A DNA stretch of 64,000 nt. It comes from Terrilactibacillus laevilacticus (GTDB lineage: Bacteria > Bacillota > Bacilli > Bacillales > Sporolactobacillaceae). The notes beneath the pieces are model-generated. The model was not told the DNA's origin and ran no database searches. It saw only the letters and a program-made list of their open reading frames with translations. Shown here in pieces: positions 8,411-18,118 of the stretch. The stretch is from positions 496,001 through 560,000 of the forward strand of contig NZ_VDCY01000001.1 of NCBI RefSeq assembly GCF_006517395.1. Reading direction: 5' to 3'. Position numbers and translations under genes: made by a program. How positions within the stretch are numbered: the stretch's first letter is position 1; every line of letters begins with the position of its first letter.

Positions 8411-8446
8411 AAAAAACGTCATACCTTAAAGGCTATGACGTTTTTT
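8411..8446. terminator. Bidirectional terminator between marR and zwf
   Basis: AAAAAACGTCATA / TATGACGTTTTTT hairpin with A run before and T run after, serving both convergent genes. Confidence 0.88.
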
Positions 8447-8471
8447 ATGTGATAAACAATTATGTAAAAAC

Positions 8472-9956
8472 CTAATTTTTATCAACTTTACTTATATCCC
8501 ACCAGTGAAAGCCTTCTTTAGCAAGGAGATCATCAGCAGCTTTTGGACCCATTGATCCGGCAGTGTAGGCTTCTAGAGAAACATTCTCTTCTCTCCATGC
8601 TTTTGCAATTGCATCAACAAAAGTCCACGAGAAGGCAACCTCATCCCATCTAATAAAGTTTGTCGAATCACCATTTATACAATCCTCAATTAAACGTTCA
8701 TAAGCTGTTGCAACATTAGGATTTCCCGAACAGTTATTACAGAATTCCATTTTAACAGGGATCGTATCGTTTTCTTGACTATATTGTTTTGCATTAAGCT
8801 TTAAGGAAATACCTTCATCCGGTTGGATATGAATGGTTAAAAGATTTGAACTTAACTCATTAAAGTTATAGAAATATGGATTTTTTGGTACATCTTTAAA
8901 TTGAACAGTAATTTGTGCCGATCTCTCAGCCAAACGTTTACCTGTTCTGATATAGAATGGGACACCAGCCCAGCGATAATTATCGATAAAAAGTCTTGCG
9001 GCAACATAGGTCTCAGTTTTTGATTCTGGATCAATATTTTCCTCTTTTTTATAACCAATGACAGACTCACCATTAGGCATGGTTCCTTCAATGTACTGTC
9101 CACGAACGACATGTTCTTTAACTTCTTGGCTATTAAAAAGACGAAGCGATTTTAATACTTTCACTTTTTCATCACGGATATCTTCTGTAGCAAAACGGCT
9201 TGGTGGCTCCATTGCTGTTAGCGAAACTAACTGTAGCATGTGATTTTGAATCATATCTAGCAAGGCACCGGTTTGGTCATAATAACTTGCCCGTTCTCCT
9301 ACACCGAGTTGTTCACTTAAAGTGATTTGAATATTTGAGATATAACGGTTATTCCAAACTGATTCAAAGATTGGATTTGCAAATCGGATCACTTGAATAT
9401 TTTGAATCATTTCTTTACCAAGGTAATGATCAATGCGGTATATTTCACTTTCTTTAAATACCGCATGAAGTGACTCATTTAATTCAGTTCCTGATTCTAA
9501 GTCATGTCCGAAAGGCTTCTCAATGATAAGACGTTTCCAACCATTGTCATGAGTTAGACCAGCTTCTTTGAGATTGCTTGTTACTTGTCCGAACAAGCGT
9601 GGGGCAAGTGATAGGTAGAAAACACGATTACCTTGTAACTGAAATTTTTGGTCAACTTCATCACTTAAGGTTTTCAATGAAACGAATGCCTCAAGGTTAT
9701 TAACATCCAGTGGATGGTAATAAAATGCGTCTAAAAAGTCTGTCAAATCAGTATCTTGAGCTACAAAATCCTGTATAGAGTCTTTAACCAGATCGCGAAA
9801 CGATTGATGGTTGTGAGGTCGGCGTGCAAGCCCTATCACCGCAAATGGTTGTTGCTTTTTATACAGGTTATATAGTGCAGGGTACAGTTTTCTTCTTGCA
9901 AGGTCGCCAGTTGCACCGAACAAGAAAAAGATATTAGCTTCTTTATTTTGTGTCAT
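8472..9956 (-). CDS. zwf: Glucose-6-phosphate 1-dehydrogenase
   Basis: About 494 residues. N-terminal NADP-binding motif GATGDLARRK (about residues 14-23) and the G6PDH active-site signature RIDHYLGKE (about 174-182), with the catalytic His in DHYLGK. Oxidises glucose 6-phosphate to 6-phosphogluconolactone, the first oxidative pentose-phosphate step, producing NADPH in the cytosol. An upstream ATG at 9971 has no SD; the ATG at 9956 is preceded by GAGG nine bases away, so I chose 9956. gnd (6-phosphogluconate dehydrogenase) is 45 kb away rather than adjacent. It is monocistronic. Confidence 0.95.
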   Translation of the reverse strand: MTQNKEANIFFLFGATGDLARRKLYPALYNLYKKQQPFAVIGLARRPHNHQSFRDLVKDSIQDFVAQDTDLTDFLDAFYYHPLDVNNLEAFVSLKTLSDEVDQKFQLQGNRVFYLSLAPRLFGQVTSNLKEAGLTHDNGWKRLIIEKPFGHDLESGTELNESLHAVFKESEIYRIDHYLGKEMIQNIQVIRFANPIFESVWNNRYISNIQITLSEQLGVGERASYYDQTGALLDMIQNHMLQLVSLTAMEPPSRFATEDIRDEKVKVLKSLRLFNSQEVKEHVVRGQYIEGTMPNGESVIGYKKEENIDPESKTETYVAARLFIDNYRWAGVPFYIRTGKRLAERSAQITVQFKDVPKNPYFYNFNELSSNLLTIHIQPDEGISLKLNAKQYSQENDTIPVKMEFCNNCSGNPNVATAYERLIEDCINGDSTNFIRWDEVAFSWTFVDAIAKAWREENVSLEAYTAGSMGPKAADDLLAKEGFHWWDISKVDKN

Positions 9957-10334
9957 CTTTTGAATCCTCATTTCTAATAAAAATCGGTATCATATATATT
10001 TTATCAGAGTTATGAAAAAATGTTAAAAAAGAAAGCTTAAAAATTTGAAAAAGAATGTATCATTGTGTCGTCCAATATACTCGTTTTTTGATTGAAAAAT
10101 AAAAATTTATTTTTAGAATGAATAGTAGTTTAGTTTAAAATAATAAGGTGTATAGAGTAGAATGGGATTAAAATTGCAATTCAGTAACGTACATGATAAA
10201 GTAAATAAGTATTCTTATGTGGGTGGAGAATTTTCCTATTGAAAAAATTGATGCTAGGCTTAACTGTTTAGTAGGCATTTTCCGCCTGGAGAATGCCTAA
10301 CTATTTGTAATAATAAAGGAGAATGTATTTATTA
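9957..10334 (+). other. Gene-free region and leader of the DEAD-box helicase gene
   Basis: About 380 AT-rich bases between divergent zwf and the helicase. It holds a hairpin AGGCATTTTCC / GGAGAATGCCT (10273-10298) 37 bases before the helicase start, with no T run after it. It is therefore more likely a leader structure than a terminator. No coding sequence is visible. Confidence 0.5.
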
Positions 10335-11789
10335 ATGAAATTTTCTGAACTAAAAATTGATGAAGCAATACTAAAAGCAACGGAAAAAGTAGGCTTTGAA
10401 AATATGACGCCTATTCAAGAGAACGCCATACCTCTTGCATTAAAAAAAGTGGATTTAATCGGTCAAGCACAAACTGGAACAGGGAAAACAGCCGCTTTTG
10501 GTATCCCGTTATTGCAGTTCGCTGATCCAACAAATCGAGAAATACAAGGTATCATCATCACTCCGACTCGTGAACTTGCGATACAGGTCGCCGATGAACT
10601 AAATGGTCTTGGGCGCTATAAAGGTGTTACGACTTTACCAATATATGGTGGGCAAGATATTCAAAAACAAATTCGATCTCTAAAAAAACGTCCTAGCCTT
10701 ATTTCAGCAACACCAGGTCGATTATTAGATCATATAAAAAGAAGAACTATCCGATTGGATCATATCGAACATGTCGTTCTAGATGAAGCAGATGAAATGC
10801 TAAACATGGGCTTTATTGACGATATTCGTTCTATTTTAGAGAAAACACCTGCCGATCGACAAACGTTACTGTTCTCTGCAACGATGCCAAAGGCTATTCG
10901 TCTTTTAGCTGAGCAGTTTATGAAAAATCCTGAAAAAGTACAAATTAAGGCAAAAACTTTAACGGTGTCAAGAATTGAACAGGGATATGTTCAACTTAGA
11001 GAATCAGAAAAATTTGATGTACTAGCCCGTTTTCTTGATTTACACACACCAGAAAGAGCGATTGTTTTTGGTCGAACGAAACGTCGTGTCGATGAGTTAA
11101 CGCGTGCTCTTCAAAAAAGAGGGTATACAGCGGAAGGGATTCATGGTGATTTAACACAATCAAAACGAGATCACGTTCTTAAACGTTTTAAAAATGATCA
11201 AGTTGACTTACTTATAGCAACAGATGTTGCTGCACGTGGACTCGATATTAGTAATGTCACTCATGTTTATAACTTCGACTTACCACAAGATCCTGAAAGC
11301 TATGTGCACCGGATAGGTAGAACAGGTCGTGCAGGAAAACAAGGGATGGCTTTAACGTTTATCACACCTAAAGAAATGCCTCACTTAAGCTCAATTGAAC
11401 GTGTAACTAAACAGCAAATGAAGGAAGTTAAAGCGCCAACGTATCATGAAGCTTTAGTTGGTCAACAAAAATCGGCGGTTAATGCGGTTGAAGACTTACT
11501 TTCAAATGCCAGATTAGATAGTTATAAACAACTTGCTGAGGATTTGCTTGAAGACAAAGATGCTGTTCAAGTGGTAGCAGCAGCTCTTAAAGCGTTAACG
11601 AAAGAGCCAGATTCTACACCAGTTCGCTTAACAAATGAATCACCATTAATGGTGAAACGAGATCGTAAACGTCCGCCTAGAGGAAAAGGAAGAAATTATA
11701 GTCATGGGCGAGACCGTTATCAAAACGGTAATAGAGATCGTTACCAAGGTAACCGTGATCGTAATCGAAAACATGCTCAACAACACTAA
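10335..11789 (+). CDS. cshA: DEAD-box RNA helicase, CshA-like
   Basis: 484 residues with the complete DEAD-box set: Q motif (GFENMTPIQ), motif I AQTGTGKT (about 45-52), PTRELA, TPGR, DEAD, SAT, then the second RecA domain with [19 protein letters not shown] and [11 protein letters not shown] basic Arg/Gly/Asn-rich tail ([15 protein letters not shown]...) binds RNA. Length and tail match CshA, the main cold-shock and RNA-degradosome helicase of Bacillus. ATG 10323 lies one base from the SD AAAGGAGA; ATG 10335 ([10 protein letters not shown]) fits the family N-terminus, though its spacing is long. The long upstream leader suggests post-transcriptional control. Confidence 0.92.
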   Translation: MKFSELKIDEAILKATEKVGFENMTPIQENAIPLALKKVDLIGQAQTGTGKTAAFGIPLLQFADPTNREIQGIIITPTRELAIQVADELNGLGRYKGVTTLPIYGGQDIQKQIRSLKKRPSLISATPGRLLDHIKRRTIRLDHIEHVVLDEADEMLNMGFIDDIRSILEKTPADRQTLLFSATMPKAIRLLAEQFMKNPEKVQIKAKTLTVSRIEQGYVQLRESEKFDVLARFLDLHTPERAIVFGRTKRRVDELTRALQKRGYTAEGIHGDLTQSKRDHVLKRFKNDQVDLLIATDVAARGLDISNVTHVYNFDLPQDPESYVHRIGRTGRAGKQGMALTFITPKEMPHLSSIERVTKQQMKEVKAPTYHEALVGQQKSAVNAVEDLLSNARLDSYKQLAEDLLEDKDAVQVVAAALKALTKEPDSTPVRLTNESPLMVKRDRKRPPRGKGRNYSHGRDRYQNGNRDRYQGNRDRNRKHAQQH

Positions 11790-11802
11790 AACATGATGAA
11801 CA

Positions 11803-11836
11803 TAAGCTAATGCCTAATTAGAGCATTAGCTTATTT
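11803..11836 (+). terminator. Terminator after cshA
   Basis: TAAGCTAATGC / GCATTAGCTTA stem followed by TTTACGTT; moderate T tail. Confidence 0.7.
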
Positions 11837-11975
11837 ACGTTGTGCCTAAGAAATTTATGTTTAAAGTCATAAGTCGGTTAGATCTTTACTATATATAGTT
11901 AATAGTTATATAATTTAATTTGTAAGCGCAACCAAAATATTGTTTAAATTTTCGAAAAAAAATTAAACGGAAAGG

Positions 11976-12004
11976 TTGCAAAAGTCTGAAAAATAGTTTA
12001 AGAT
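11976..12004 (+). promoter_or_regulatory. Sigma-A promoter of the IDEAL-domain gene
   Basis: TTGCAA (11976-11981), 17 bases, TAAGAT (11999-12004); start codon 29 bases downstream. Confidence 0.5.
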
Positions 12005-12032
12005 AGTAAAAAGTGCAGAGGGGGCAGTTAAG

Positions 12033-12260
12033 ATGAAAAAAGATCAATCTTTTCAGCAAGATACAAAGGCGCTCGTTCTTTATAAAGAACAGCATGCTAA
12101 GATTTCAGTCGTCGAAATGTATGCACAAATGATCCTGGATGAACTTGAATACAATCACCGAGTTGAACAGCTGAAAGTGGCGATTGATAAAAGCCTTGAT
12201 TGTCGCGATGAAGCACTATTCTTAAAACTAAGCGAAGAATATCGTAAACTCGTGTCTTAA
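12033..12260 (+). CDS. IDEAL-domain protein
   Basis: 75 residues, with the C-terminal IDEAL-type helix pair IDKSLDCRDEALFLKLSEEYRKL. IDEAL is a short conserved module of bacilli, found at the C-terminus of YpiB and in competence regulator ComK-related proteins; its molecular function is poorly known. No membrane segment. The SD GAGGGGG (12017-12023) precedes ATG 12033. A sigma-A promoter lies just upstream and a strong terminator downstream, so it is a monocistronic unit. Its constitutive-looking signals suggest a housekeeping or adaptor role (inference). Confidence 0.8.
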   Translation: MKKDQSFQQDTKALVLYKEQHAKISVVEMYAQMILDELEYNHRVEQLKVAIDKSLDCRDEALFLKLSEEYRKLVS

Positions 12261-12276
12261 AATTGAATAGAATATT

Positions 12277-12309
12277 AAAAGCGTCACTCATTTCCGAGTG
12301 GCGCTTTTT
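12277..12309 (+). terminator. Terminator after the IDEAL gene (and towards rnhA-like gene)
   Basis: AAAAGCGTCACTC / GAGTGGCGCTTTTT hairpin with A and T runs on both sides; can serve both directions. Confidence 0.85.
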
Positions 12310-12340
12310 CAGCATATAAGAAACATCAATTAAGCCCTAT

Positions 12341-12763
12341 TTAAGCTTGTTTCAATTGGTCTTGAATCGCTTTTTTTGCTAATTCGTCTGCATTTTTATT
12401 TTGTTTGCTGGGAATCCATTTGATAAAAAATAAATTAAATTCATCAATTAGTTTTGTTGCCCGTTCAAGATAGTTTTGGTAATCCTTTCGTTTAACAAAA
12501 CCTTTTTCAATCGATTGATTCACGAGCTGAGAGTCTGTTCGGAAAGACACTTCAAGATAGCCGTGATTTTTGCAGTAAGATAAAGCGTGTATAAATGCTT
12601 CAAATTCAGCTTCATGGTTACTTAGAACACCGAGCGGTATAGCCTGACGCTCTTCCTTTGAGTGATGGTTAATATAAATGCCGGCTCCCGATAACCCTGG
12701 ATTTCCTGCACTTGCTCCATCAAAATAGACATCAATCAAGGCCATTCCTCCATCTATAGACAT
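12341..12763 (-). CDS. RNase HI-family protein (reverse transcriptase-like RNase H domain)
   Basis: 140 residues making a single RNase H fold. All four acidic metal ligands are visible: Asp15 (FDGASAG), Glu53 (NHEAEFEAF), Asp77 (FRTDSQL) and Asp126 (NADELAKKA). It resembles the YpdQ/YpeP-type stand-alone RNase H proteins of bacilli, which are annotated as reverse-transcriptase-like although no RT domain is present. It may remove RNA from RNA:DNA hybrids. Two starts compete: ATG at 12763 with GAAGGA eight bases before, and TTG at 12739 with GGAGGA seven bases before; ATG 12763 is kept. Monocistronic. Confidence 0.85.
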   Translation of the reverse strand: MSIDGGMALIDVYFDGASAGNPGLSGAGIYINHHSKEERQAIPLGVLSNHEAEFEAFIHALSYCKNHGYLEVSFRTDSQLVNQSIEKGFVKRKDYQNYLERATKLIDEFNLFFIKWIPSKQNKNADELAKKAIQDQLKQA

Positions 12764-13006
12764 ATTAATAATCCTTCATAATAAAAAAATCATCATATCA
12801 TGGTCCTAGTCTAGCAAAAACGTGAATGAAATATTGGTTAGCTGGTAATGTTTTTATGTTAAAATAATGTGTAACGTTTCTTACCTATTTTATTATACTT
12901 TAATCTGATAGTAATTTGTTGATATCGTAAATAGTGATAAAGAAAATTATCATAAAGTTATCATAACTTGAAAATATTTGCACTTAGTTTGTTGGGAGGC
13001 TCTTTC

Positions 13007-14686
13007 GTGAAAGAATTTAAAACAGATGTTGACATTGCACAACAAGCGACACTTTTACCAATAGAAAACATAGCGGCGCAATTAGATTTAGAGAAAGACG
13101 ATTGGGAACCTTATGGACGTTATAAAGCGAAAATATCAATACATACACTAGACCGTTTGCATGATCAAGCTGATGGCAACCTTATATTAGTGACCTCAAT
13201 TAATCCAACACCAGCGGGTGAAGGGAAATCGACTGTGACCGTCGGACTTGGTCAAGCCATGAACCGTATTGGAAAGAAGACGGTTATTGCTCTTAGGGAA
13301 CCATCACTTGGACCAAATATGGGATTAAAAGGTGGTGCAGCTGGTGGGGGGTATTCACAAGTTGTTCCAATGGATGACCTGAATTTACATTTTACAGGGG
13401 ATTTTCATGCCATTACGACAGCGAATAACACGTTGTCATCCATAATTGATAATCATATTTATCAAGGCAATGACCTTAACATTGATCAACGGCGTATTGT
13501 TTGGAAACGCGCATTAGATCTAAATGATCGTGCCCTCCGTCAAATAGTGGTTGGATTAGGTGGACCTTTTGGTGGTGTGCCGAGAGAGGATAGTTTTCAA
13601 ATTACGGTTGCTTCAGAAATAATGGCTATTCTATGCTTGGCCACAGACATGGATGATTTAAAAGCGAGATTAAGTCGTATTGTTGTTGCGTATACATATG
13701 ACAAAACGCCTGTTACTGTTAGTGATTTAAATGCACAAGGTGCATTGACGCTCCTATTAAAAGACGCTATTCATCCTAATCTTGTACAAACATTGGAAAA
13801 TACGCCAGCCCTTGTACATGGAGGACCTTTTGCTAATATCGCTCATGGATGTAATAGTATTCTTGCAACAAAGTTAGCATTAAAGCTGGGTGACTATGTC
13901 GTTACAGAAGCAGGATTCGGGGCTGATCTAGGTGCGGAGAAATTTTTGAATATAAAATCCAGAGTAGGCCATTTGTCTCCAAAAGCTGTCGTTATTGTAG
14001 CTACTGTTAGGGCTTTAAAAATGCATGGGGGACTTCAAAAAAACGAATTAGATCAGGGAAATCTAGTTGCACTAAAACATGGTATGACGAATTTACAACG
14101 ACATATTGAGACGATTCAATCCTTTGGACTGCCTGTCATCGTAGCTATTAACCGTTTTACAGCGGATACAGATGAAGAAGTTCACTTTATTAATCAGTGG
14201 TGTAAAGAGAATAATTACCCTTCAGCTCTTGCAACGGTTTGGGCAGATGGAGGAGCTGGGGGAGAAGAACTTGCACGTACGGTCGTAGATGTGATTAATC
14301 AAGGAGACGCTCAATTTAAGCCTATATACTCTTTAGAAGAAAGTATTGAAACAAAATTAAATAAGATTGTAACCCAGGTATATGGTGGACAAGGGGTTTC
14401 TTTTTCTGAAAAGGCACTCAAGCAAATCAAGGAATTCAATCAATGTGGTTGGGATAAACTACCAATCTGTGTGGCGAAGACACAATATTCATTATCGGAT
14501 GACCCGAGCCGTTTGGGGAGGCCGAAAGATTTTACCATCCATGTTCGTGAATTCCATGCCTCTATAGGTGCTGGATTTCTCGTGGCTTTAACGGGTAACA
14601 TTATGACGATGCCAGGTTTGCCAAAAGAGCCTGCAGCGCTAAAAATGGATATCTTAAGCGATGGTACGATAAAAGGTTTATTCTAA
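13007..14686 (+). CDS. fhs: Formate--tetrahydrofolate ligase
   Basis: 559 residues, the normal length. The P-loop TPAGEGKST (about residues 68-76) and [20 protein letters not shown] are the family signatures; the C-terminus [10 protein letters not shown] is also characteristic. It makes 10-formyl-THF from formate, ATP and THF for purine and one-carbon metabolism. An in-frame TTG at 12968 would add 13 residues; the GTG at 13007 has GGAGG eight bases before it and matches the family N-terminus (KTDVDIAQ), so I chose it. thyA and dfrA, other folate genes, are 6-7 kb away in a separate operon. No THF riboswitch is seen upstream. Confidence 0.95.
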   Translation: MKEFKTDVDIAQQATLLPIENIAAQLDLEKDDWEPYGRYKAKISIHTLDRLHDQADGNLILVTSINPTPAGEGKSTVTVGLGQAMNRIGKKTVIALREPSLGPNMGLKGGAAGGGYSQVVPMDDLNLHFTGDFHAITTANNTLSSIIDNHIYQGNDLNIDQRRIVWKRALDLNDRALRQIVVGLGGPFGGVPREDSFQITVASEIMAILCLATDMDDLKARLSRIVVAYTYDKTPVTVSDLNAQGALTLLLKDAIHPNLVQTLENTPALVHGGPFANIAHGCNSILATKLALKLGDYVVTEAGFGADLGAEKFLNIKSRVGHLSPKAVVIVATVRALKMHGGLQKNELDQGNLVALKHGMTNLQRHIETIQSFGLPVIVAINRFTADTDEEVHFINQWCKENNYPSALATVWADGGAGGEELARTVVDVINQGDAQFKPIYSLEESIETKLNKIVTQVYGGQGVSFSEKALKQIKEFNQCGWDKLPICVAKTQYSLSDDPSRLGRPKDFTIHVREFHASIGAGFLVALTGNIMTMPGLPKEPAALKMDILSDGTIKGLF

Positions 14687-14807
14687 AAAGCGCATGATTT
14701 TGAGCAGGTGGTTTGCGCATAAAGCTAATAATTGATATTTTATAATTATACGCTCTATAAGGATGATGATTTAATGGATATGATCCACATAAGAGAGGAT
14801 GATCGAT

Positions 14808-15239
14808 ATGTCTATGGCATATGAAGAATATATGAGACAAATTGTTAAACCAATGCGTGAGGAACTTACTCATGCAGATTTTACTGAACTTACCACTCCA
14901 GAATCAGTGGAGAACTTTATGAGTCAAGTAGAGGGAACGACCTTGGTTGTTGTTAACTCTGTATGTGGATGTGCAGCGGGTTTAGCCCGTCCCGCGGTTG
15001 TTGAAGCTTTAAAAGGTGAAAAAAAACCTGATCATTTAGTGACCGTTTTTGCTGGTCAGGATCGTGAGGCTACTCAAAAAATGCGCGAATATTTTACCGA
15101 TATAGAGCCTTCGTCTCCATCAATGGCTTTGTTAAAAGGAAAAGAAGTTGTTCACTTTATCCCAAGAGATGATATTGAGGATCATTCTCTAGAGGAAATA
15201 AAAGGTAATATCGAATCAGCATTAAAAAAACATTGTTAA
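14808..15239 (+). CDS. brxA: Bacilliredoxin BrxA (YphP-like)
   Basis: 143 residues, thioredoxin fold with the bacilliredoxin CGC motif (VNSVCGCAAGLARPA, Cys53 and Cys55). The N-terminus MSMAYEEYMRQIV is that of BrxA/YphP rather than BrxB/YqiW. It removes bacillithiol from S-bacillithiolated proteins during oxidative or hypochlorite stress, in the cytosol. ATG 14799 overlaps the SD GAGAGG, so ATG 14808 (spacing nine) is the start. It implies that this organism makes bacillithiol. No bacillithiol synthesis genes are in the window. Confidence 0.93.
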   Translation: MSMAYEEYMRQIVKPMREELTHADFTELTTPESVENFMSQVEGTTLVVVNSVCGCAAGLARPAVVEALKGEKKPDHLVTVFAGQDREATQKMREYFTDIEPSSPSMALLKGKEVVHFIPRDDIEDHSLEEIKGNIESALKKHC

Positions 15240-15299
15240 TCGGGATGTTTAATAAGGGCTACTCTATCGCTATGGTTATGAAATAGTGATAGCAGCAGT

Positions 15300-15390
15300 C
15301 CTTTTTAACACTTTAAGAAAGTATAAAGTACAACTTGGCCTCTGTCAGCGCCTTATAGGCCCCCGCAATCGGCAGGTTTACTTTACATTC
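15300..15390 (+). repeat. Family B structured repeat, copy 1
   Basis: Starts TTTTTAACACTTTAAGAAAG, with hairpin CACTTTA/TAAAG, then GGCCTCTGTCAGCGCC, GGCCCCCGC and TCGGCAGGTTTACTTTA. It shares these blocks in the same order with 21.73 kb and, inverted, 36.8 kb. It lies directly before the DUF2164 start and extends that frame upstream by chance. Confidence 0.7.
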
Positions 15391-15411
15391 TTGGAAAGGG
15401 TATACATAGAT

Positions 15412-15642
15412 ATGAGACTTCGATCTGATCAAAAAACCGTTATTATACAGAAACTTCAAGATTATTATTATCAGGAACATGAAAAAGAACTAGGTATTAT
15501 TGGTGCCGAAAACTTATATGATTTTTTTATGAAAAATTGTGCACCTTTGATTTATAATTTAGCTATTGAAGATATACAAGGGGTTATTTTACAACAATTT
15601 GAATCAATACAAGAAGACATAGAAGTATTAAAAAAGAGATAA
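15412..15642 (+). CDS. DUF2164 family protein
   Basis: 76 residues. MRLRSDQKTVIIQKLQDYY..EH..ELGIIGAENLYDFFMK...PLIYNLAIEDIQ follows the DUF2164 pattern (an N-terminal strand, then helix with LDFF and PxxYN motifs). Function unknown. The frame is open upstream to 15286 but that part is a family B repeat; the ATG at 15412 has its own SD GGAAAGGG 11 bases away and begins the conserved domain, so the gene starts there. No membrane segment. The repeat separates it from brxA, so its promoter may lie within or next to the repeat. Confidence 0.8.
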   Translation: MRLRSDQKTVIIQKLQDYYYQEHEKELGIIGAENLYDFFMKNCAPLIYNLAIEDIQGVILQQFESIQEDIEVLKKR

Positions 15643-15834
15643 TAGGTACTATATTACTATGCCTTCGACTTTTTATTCTATATTATGGATGTAATTAAAA
15701 TAAATGTCCAATACTAATGCATAAATGGTTCAAGTTTGGTATCATATTTTATGACACCTTTTTAACATTTTATATAATGTTTAAAAATAATAAATAACTG
15801 CAATATTTATTAATGAATAAGGGTGGAATCAAAT

Positions 15835-16764
15835 ATGACAGAACACAAACCATATCGTGTATTACTTTATTATAAGTATGTACCGATTGAAGATCATGAA
15901 GAATTCGCTAAGGATCATCTTAAATTTTGTAAAGAACTAGGATTGAAAGGCAGGATCTTAGTTGCACATGAAGGTATTAATGGGACAGTCTCTGGAACAT
16001 GGGAACAGACTCAGATTTATATGGATACACTGAAAGCAGATCCAAGATTTAAAGATATTGTTTTTAAAATAGATGAAGCAGAGGAACATGCATTTAAAAA
16101 AATGTTTGTAAGACCTCGGAATGAAATCGTAAGTCTCAAACTAGACGAAGATTTAGATCCAAATCATATTACAGGTAAACATCTACCTCCAAAAGAGTTT
16201 CTGAAATACTTGCAACAAGATGATGTTGTGGTTATTGATGCTCGAAACGATTATGAAACACAAATTGGCCACTTTAGGAATGCTATTATCCCAGATGTTA
16301 AAGCGTTCCGAGATTTACCAAAATGGATTCGTGAAAATTTAAGTGAGTATAAAGATAAAAAAGTCTTAACCTATTGTACGGGTGGAATTAGGTGTGAAAA
16401 ATTTACTGGTTTTCTAATTAAGGAAGGGTTTAATGACGTTAACCAATTAGAAGGCGGTATTGTAGAATATGGAAAAGATCCTGAAGTTCAAGGTCGGCTC
16501 TATGATGGAAAATGCTATGTCTTTGATGAAAGAATATCTGTACCTGTGAATAGGACGGACGAAGATGTTATTATTAGCCATTGTCATCATTGTGGAAAAG
16601 AAGTTGATCGACTTGTAAACTGTGCTAATCCAGAATGTAATAAACAATATGTTTGTTGCCCTGAATGTGAAGAGAAATACCATCGTTCATGTTCTGACGA
16701 GTGCAGAGAACACCCACGGAATCGTTTTGAATTAGATAAAAAACGGGCTGTACAACATAATTAA
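15835..16764 (+). CDS. trhO: tRNA uridine(34) hydroxylase TrhO (rhodanese-domain protein)
   Basis: 309 residues: an N-terminal acylphosphatase-like domain (to about 110), a rhodanese domain with catalytic Cys181 in [15 protein letters not shown], and a Cys-rich C-terminus ([32 protein letters not shown]) likely to bind zinc. This is the YceA/YbfQ family, which hydroxylates U34 of tRNA in an oxygen-dependent way. GTG 15823 overlaps the SD GGGTGG; ATG 15835 is eight bases after it. With trhP1/trhP2 at 3.7-5.9 kb, the organism has both routes to ho5U34. Confidence 0.92.
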   Translation: MTEHKPYRVLLYYKYVPIEDHEEFAKDHLKFCKELGLKGRILVAHEGINGTVSGTWEQTQIYMDTLKADPRFKDIVFKIDEAEEHAFKKMFVRPRNEIVSLKLDEDLDPNHITGKHLPPKEFLKYLQQDDVVVIDARNDYETQIGHFRNAIIPDVKAFRDLPKWIRENLSEYKDKKVLTYCTGGIRCEKFTGFLIKEGFNDVNQLEGGIVEYGKDPEVQGRLYDGKCYVFDERISVPVNRTDEDVIISHCHHCGKEVDRLVNCANPECNKQYVCCPECEEKYHRSCSDECREHPRNRFELDKKRAVQHN

Positions 16765-16777
16765 TATCATTGATTAT

Positions 16778-16815
16778 AAACATGCAGGTGGTTTTTATGC
16801 CCCGCATGTTTTTTA
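16778..16815 (+). terminator. Terminator after trhO
   Basis: AAACATGC / GCATGTTTTTT stem with T run. Confidence 0.75.
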
Positions 16816-16915
16816 AATCTAACATATGGATCATGTTCGAAATGACAATGATGAAACGTTACGATAAAATAGAACAAGACAGTTCTAAAATTAAAGTTTT
16901 GACAGGAGGGCTAAT

Positions 16916-18085
16916 ATGTTTGATCTCTATGCTTCTTTTATAAAAAATGACCGGCATAAAGAACTTGTTGACATGGCGGCAGCACACGCCAAAAAATTCA
17001 AACTAAGAGCGGCAAAATATGATAAAGAAGCATCATTTCCATTTGAAAATTTTGCAGAATTAAAAGAGTCAGGTTATACGGCTTTGTCTGTGCCTAAAGT
17101 TTATGGAGGCCAGGATTTATCTCTATATGAATTTGCTCTCATTCAAGAAAATTTGGCTCAAGGGGATGGACCAACCGCATTGTGTGCAGGGTGGCATCTC
17201 GGTATAGTGATGGACTTAGTGACTCGAAGAGAGTGGGAGTCATCTGCTTTTGAAAAGATCTGTCAACAAATTGTTGATGAAAAAATAGTGATAAATCGAG
17301 CCGCAACAGAGCCGAAAACAGGAAGCCCAACAAGAGGTGGTAAGCCCGAGACAGAAGCTATTCAGACTGAAGATGGATGGCTGATCAATGGACATAAAAC
17401 ATTCACATCCCTAGCACCAATTGCTGATTATTTTATTGTTAGTGCGCAAGTCAGAGGCAGTGATGAGATTGGTGGATTTTTAGTACCTAGAGATGCAGAT
17501 GGCGTTTCAACGAAAGAAACTTGGGACACACTTGGGATGAGAGCGACTCGAAGCGATGATTTAATCATTGACCATGTCAAACTCCCTAAAAATGCTTATG
17601 TTGAGCGAATTGGGTGGCAAGATAAAAACCATACACCCCCTGGATGGTTAATACATATTCCTGCTTGTTATTTAGGTATTGCTTTAGGTTGTCGTCAAGA
17701 TATGATTGATTTTGCCACAAACTACAAACCAAACAGTTTAAATAAACCGATCAGTGAATTGGAGCACATTAAAAATAAGGTTGGACAAATTGATCTCGAA
17801 CTCATGAAAGCAAGATATTTGATGTATGGTGTTGCAGCTGAGTGGGACGAATTTCCTGAAAGACGTGAATATCTAGGGCCAGAATTGCAAGCTGTCAAAT
17901 ATGCAGCGACGAATGCAGCTCTTAAAGCCGTTGATCTAGCTATGCGAGTGGTTGGTGGTCAAGGTTTATTCCGTTCAGAGCCTTTCGAACGGTATTACAG
18001 AGACATTCGTGCAGGAATTCATAATCCGCCAAGTGATGATATTGTTTTGCAGACTCTCGGGAAACGGGCATTTGAACAAGAATAG
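16916..18085 (+). CDS. Acyl-CoA dehydrogenase-family flavoprotein (YdbM-like)
   Basis: 389 residues with the full ACAD architecture: helical N-domain, FAD-binding beta domain (NRAATEPKTGSPT...GGK; INGHKTFTS; DTLGMRATRSDDL) and helical C-domain (VVGGQGLF, ERYYRDIRAG). Canonical dehydrogenases have the catalytic Glu in YEGT after RDxR; here the segment is IHNPPSDD, and the alternative Glu position around residue 250 (LIHIPACYLG) is also not acidic. It may therefore be a flavin monooxygenase-like relative rather than a classical dehydrogenase. SD AGGAGGG precedes ATG 16916. It stands alone; no thiolase or CoA ligase is nearby. Confidence 0.82.
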   Translation: MFDLYASFIKNDRHKELVDMAAAHAKKFKLRAAKYDKEASFPFENFAELKESGYTALSVPKVYGGQDLSLYEFALIQENLAQGDGPTALCAGWHLGIVMDLVTRREWESSAFEKICQQIVDEKIVINRAATEPKTGSPTRGGKPETEAIQTEDGWLINGHKTFTSLAPIADYFIVSAQVRGSDEIGGFLVPRDADGVSTKETWDTLGMRATRSDDLIIDHVKLPKNAYVERIGWQDKNHTPPGWLIHIPACYLGIALGCRQDMIDFATNYKPNSLNKPISELEHIKNKVGQIDLELMKARYLMYGVAAEWDEFPERREYLGPELQAVKYAATNAALKAVDLAMRVVGGQGLFRSEPFERYYRDIRAGIHNPPSDDIVLQTLGKRAFEQE

Positions 18086-18118
18086 ACGTGTGGACACCTT
18101 CTTAAATAGGATTTCAAA

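Noticed and set aside
12341-12763. Possible retron or group II intron reverse transcriptase
   Set aside because: Only an RNase H fold is present; no RT palm motif (YxDD) and no msr/msd-like structure nearby.
12968-13006. N-terminal extension of fhs from TTG 12968
   Set aside because: Has no SD, whereas GTG 13007 has GGAGG at proper spacing and starts the family N-terminus.
15286-15411. Extension of the DUF2164 frame upstream
   Set aside because: This part is translated repeat B sequence; the conserved domain begins at ATG 15412 with its own SD.
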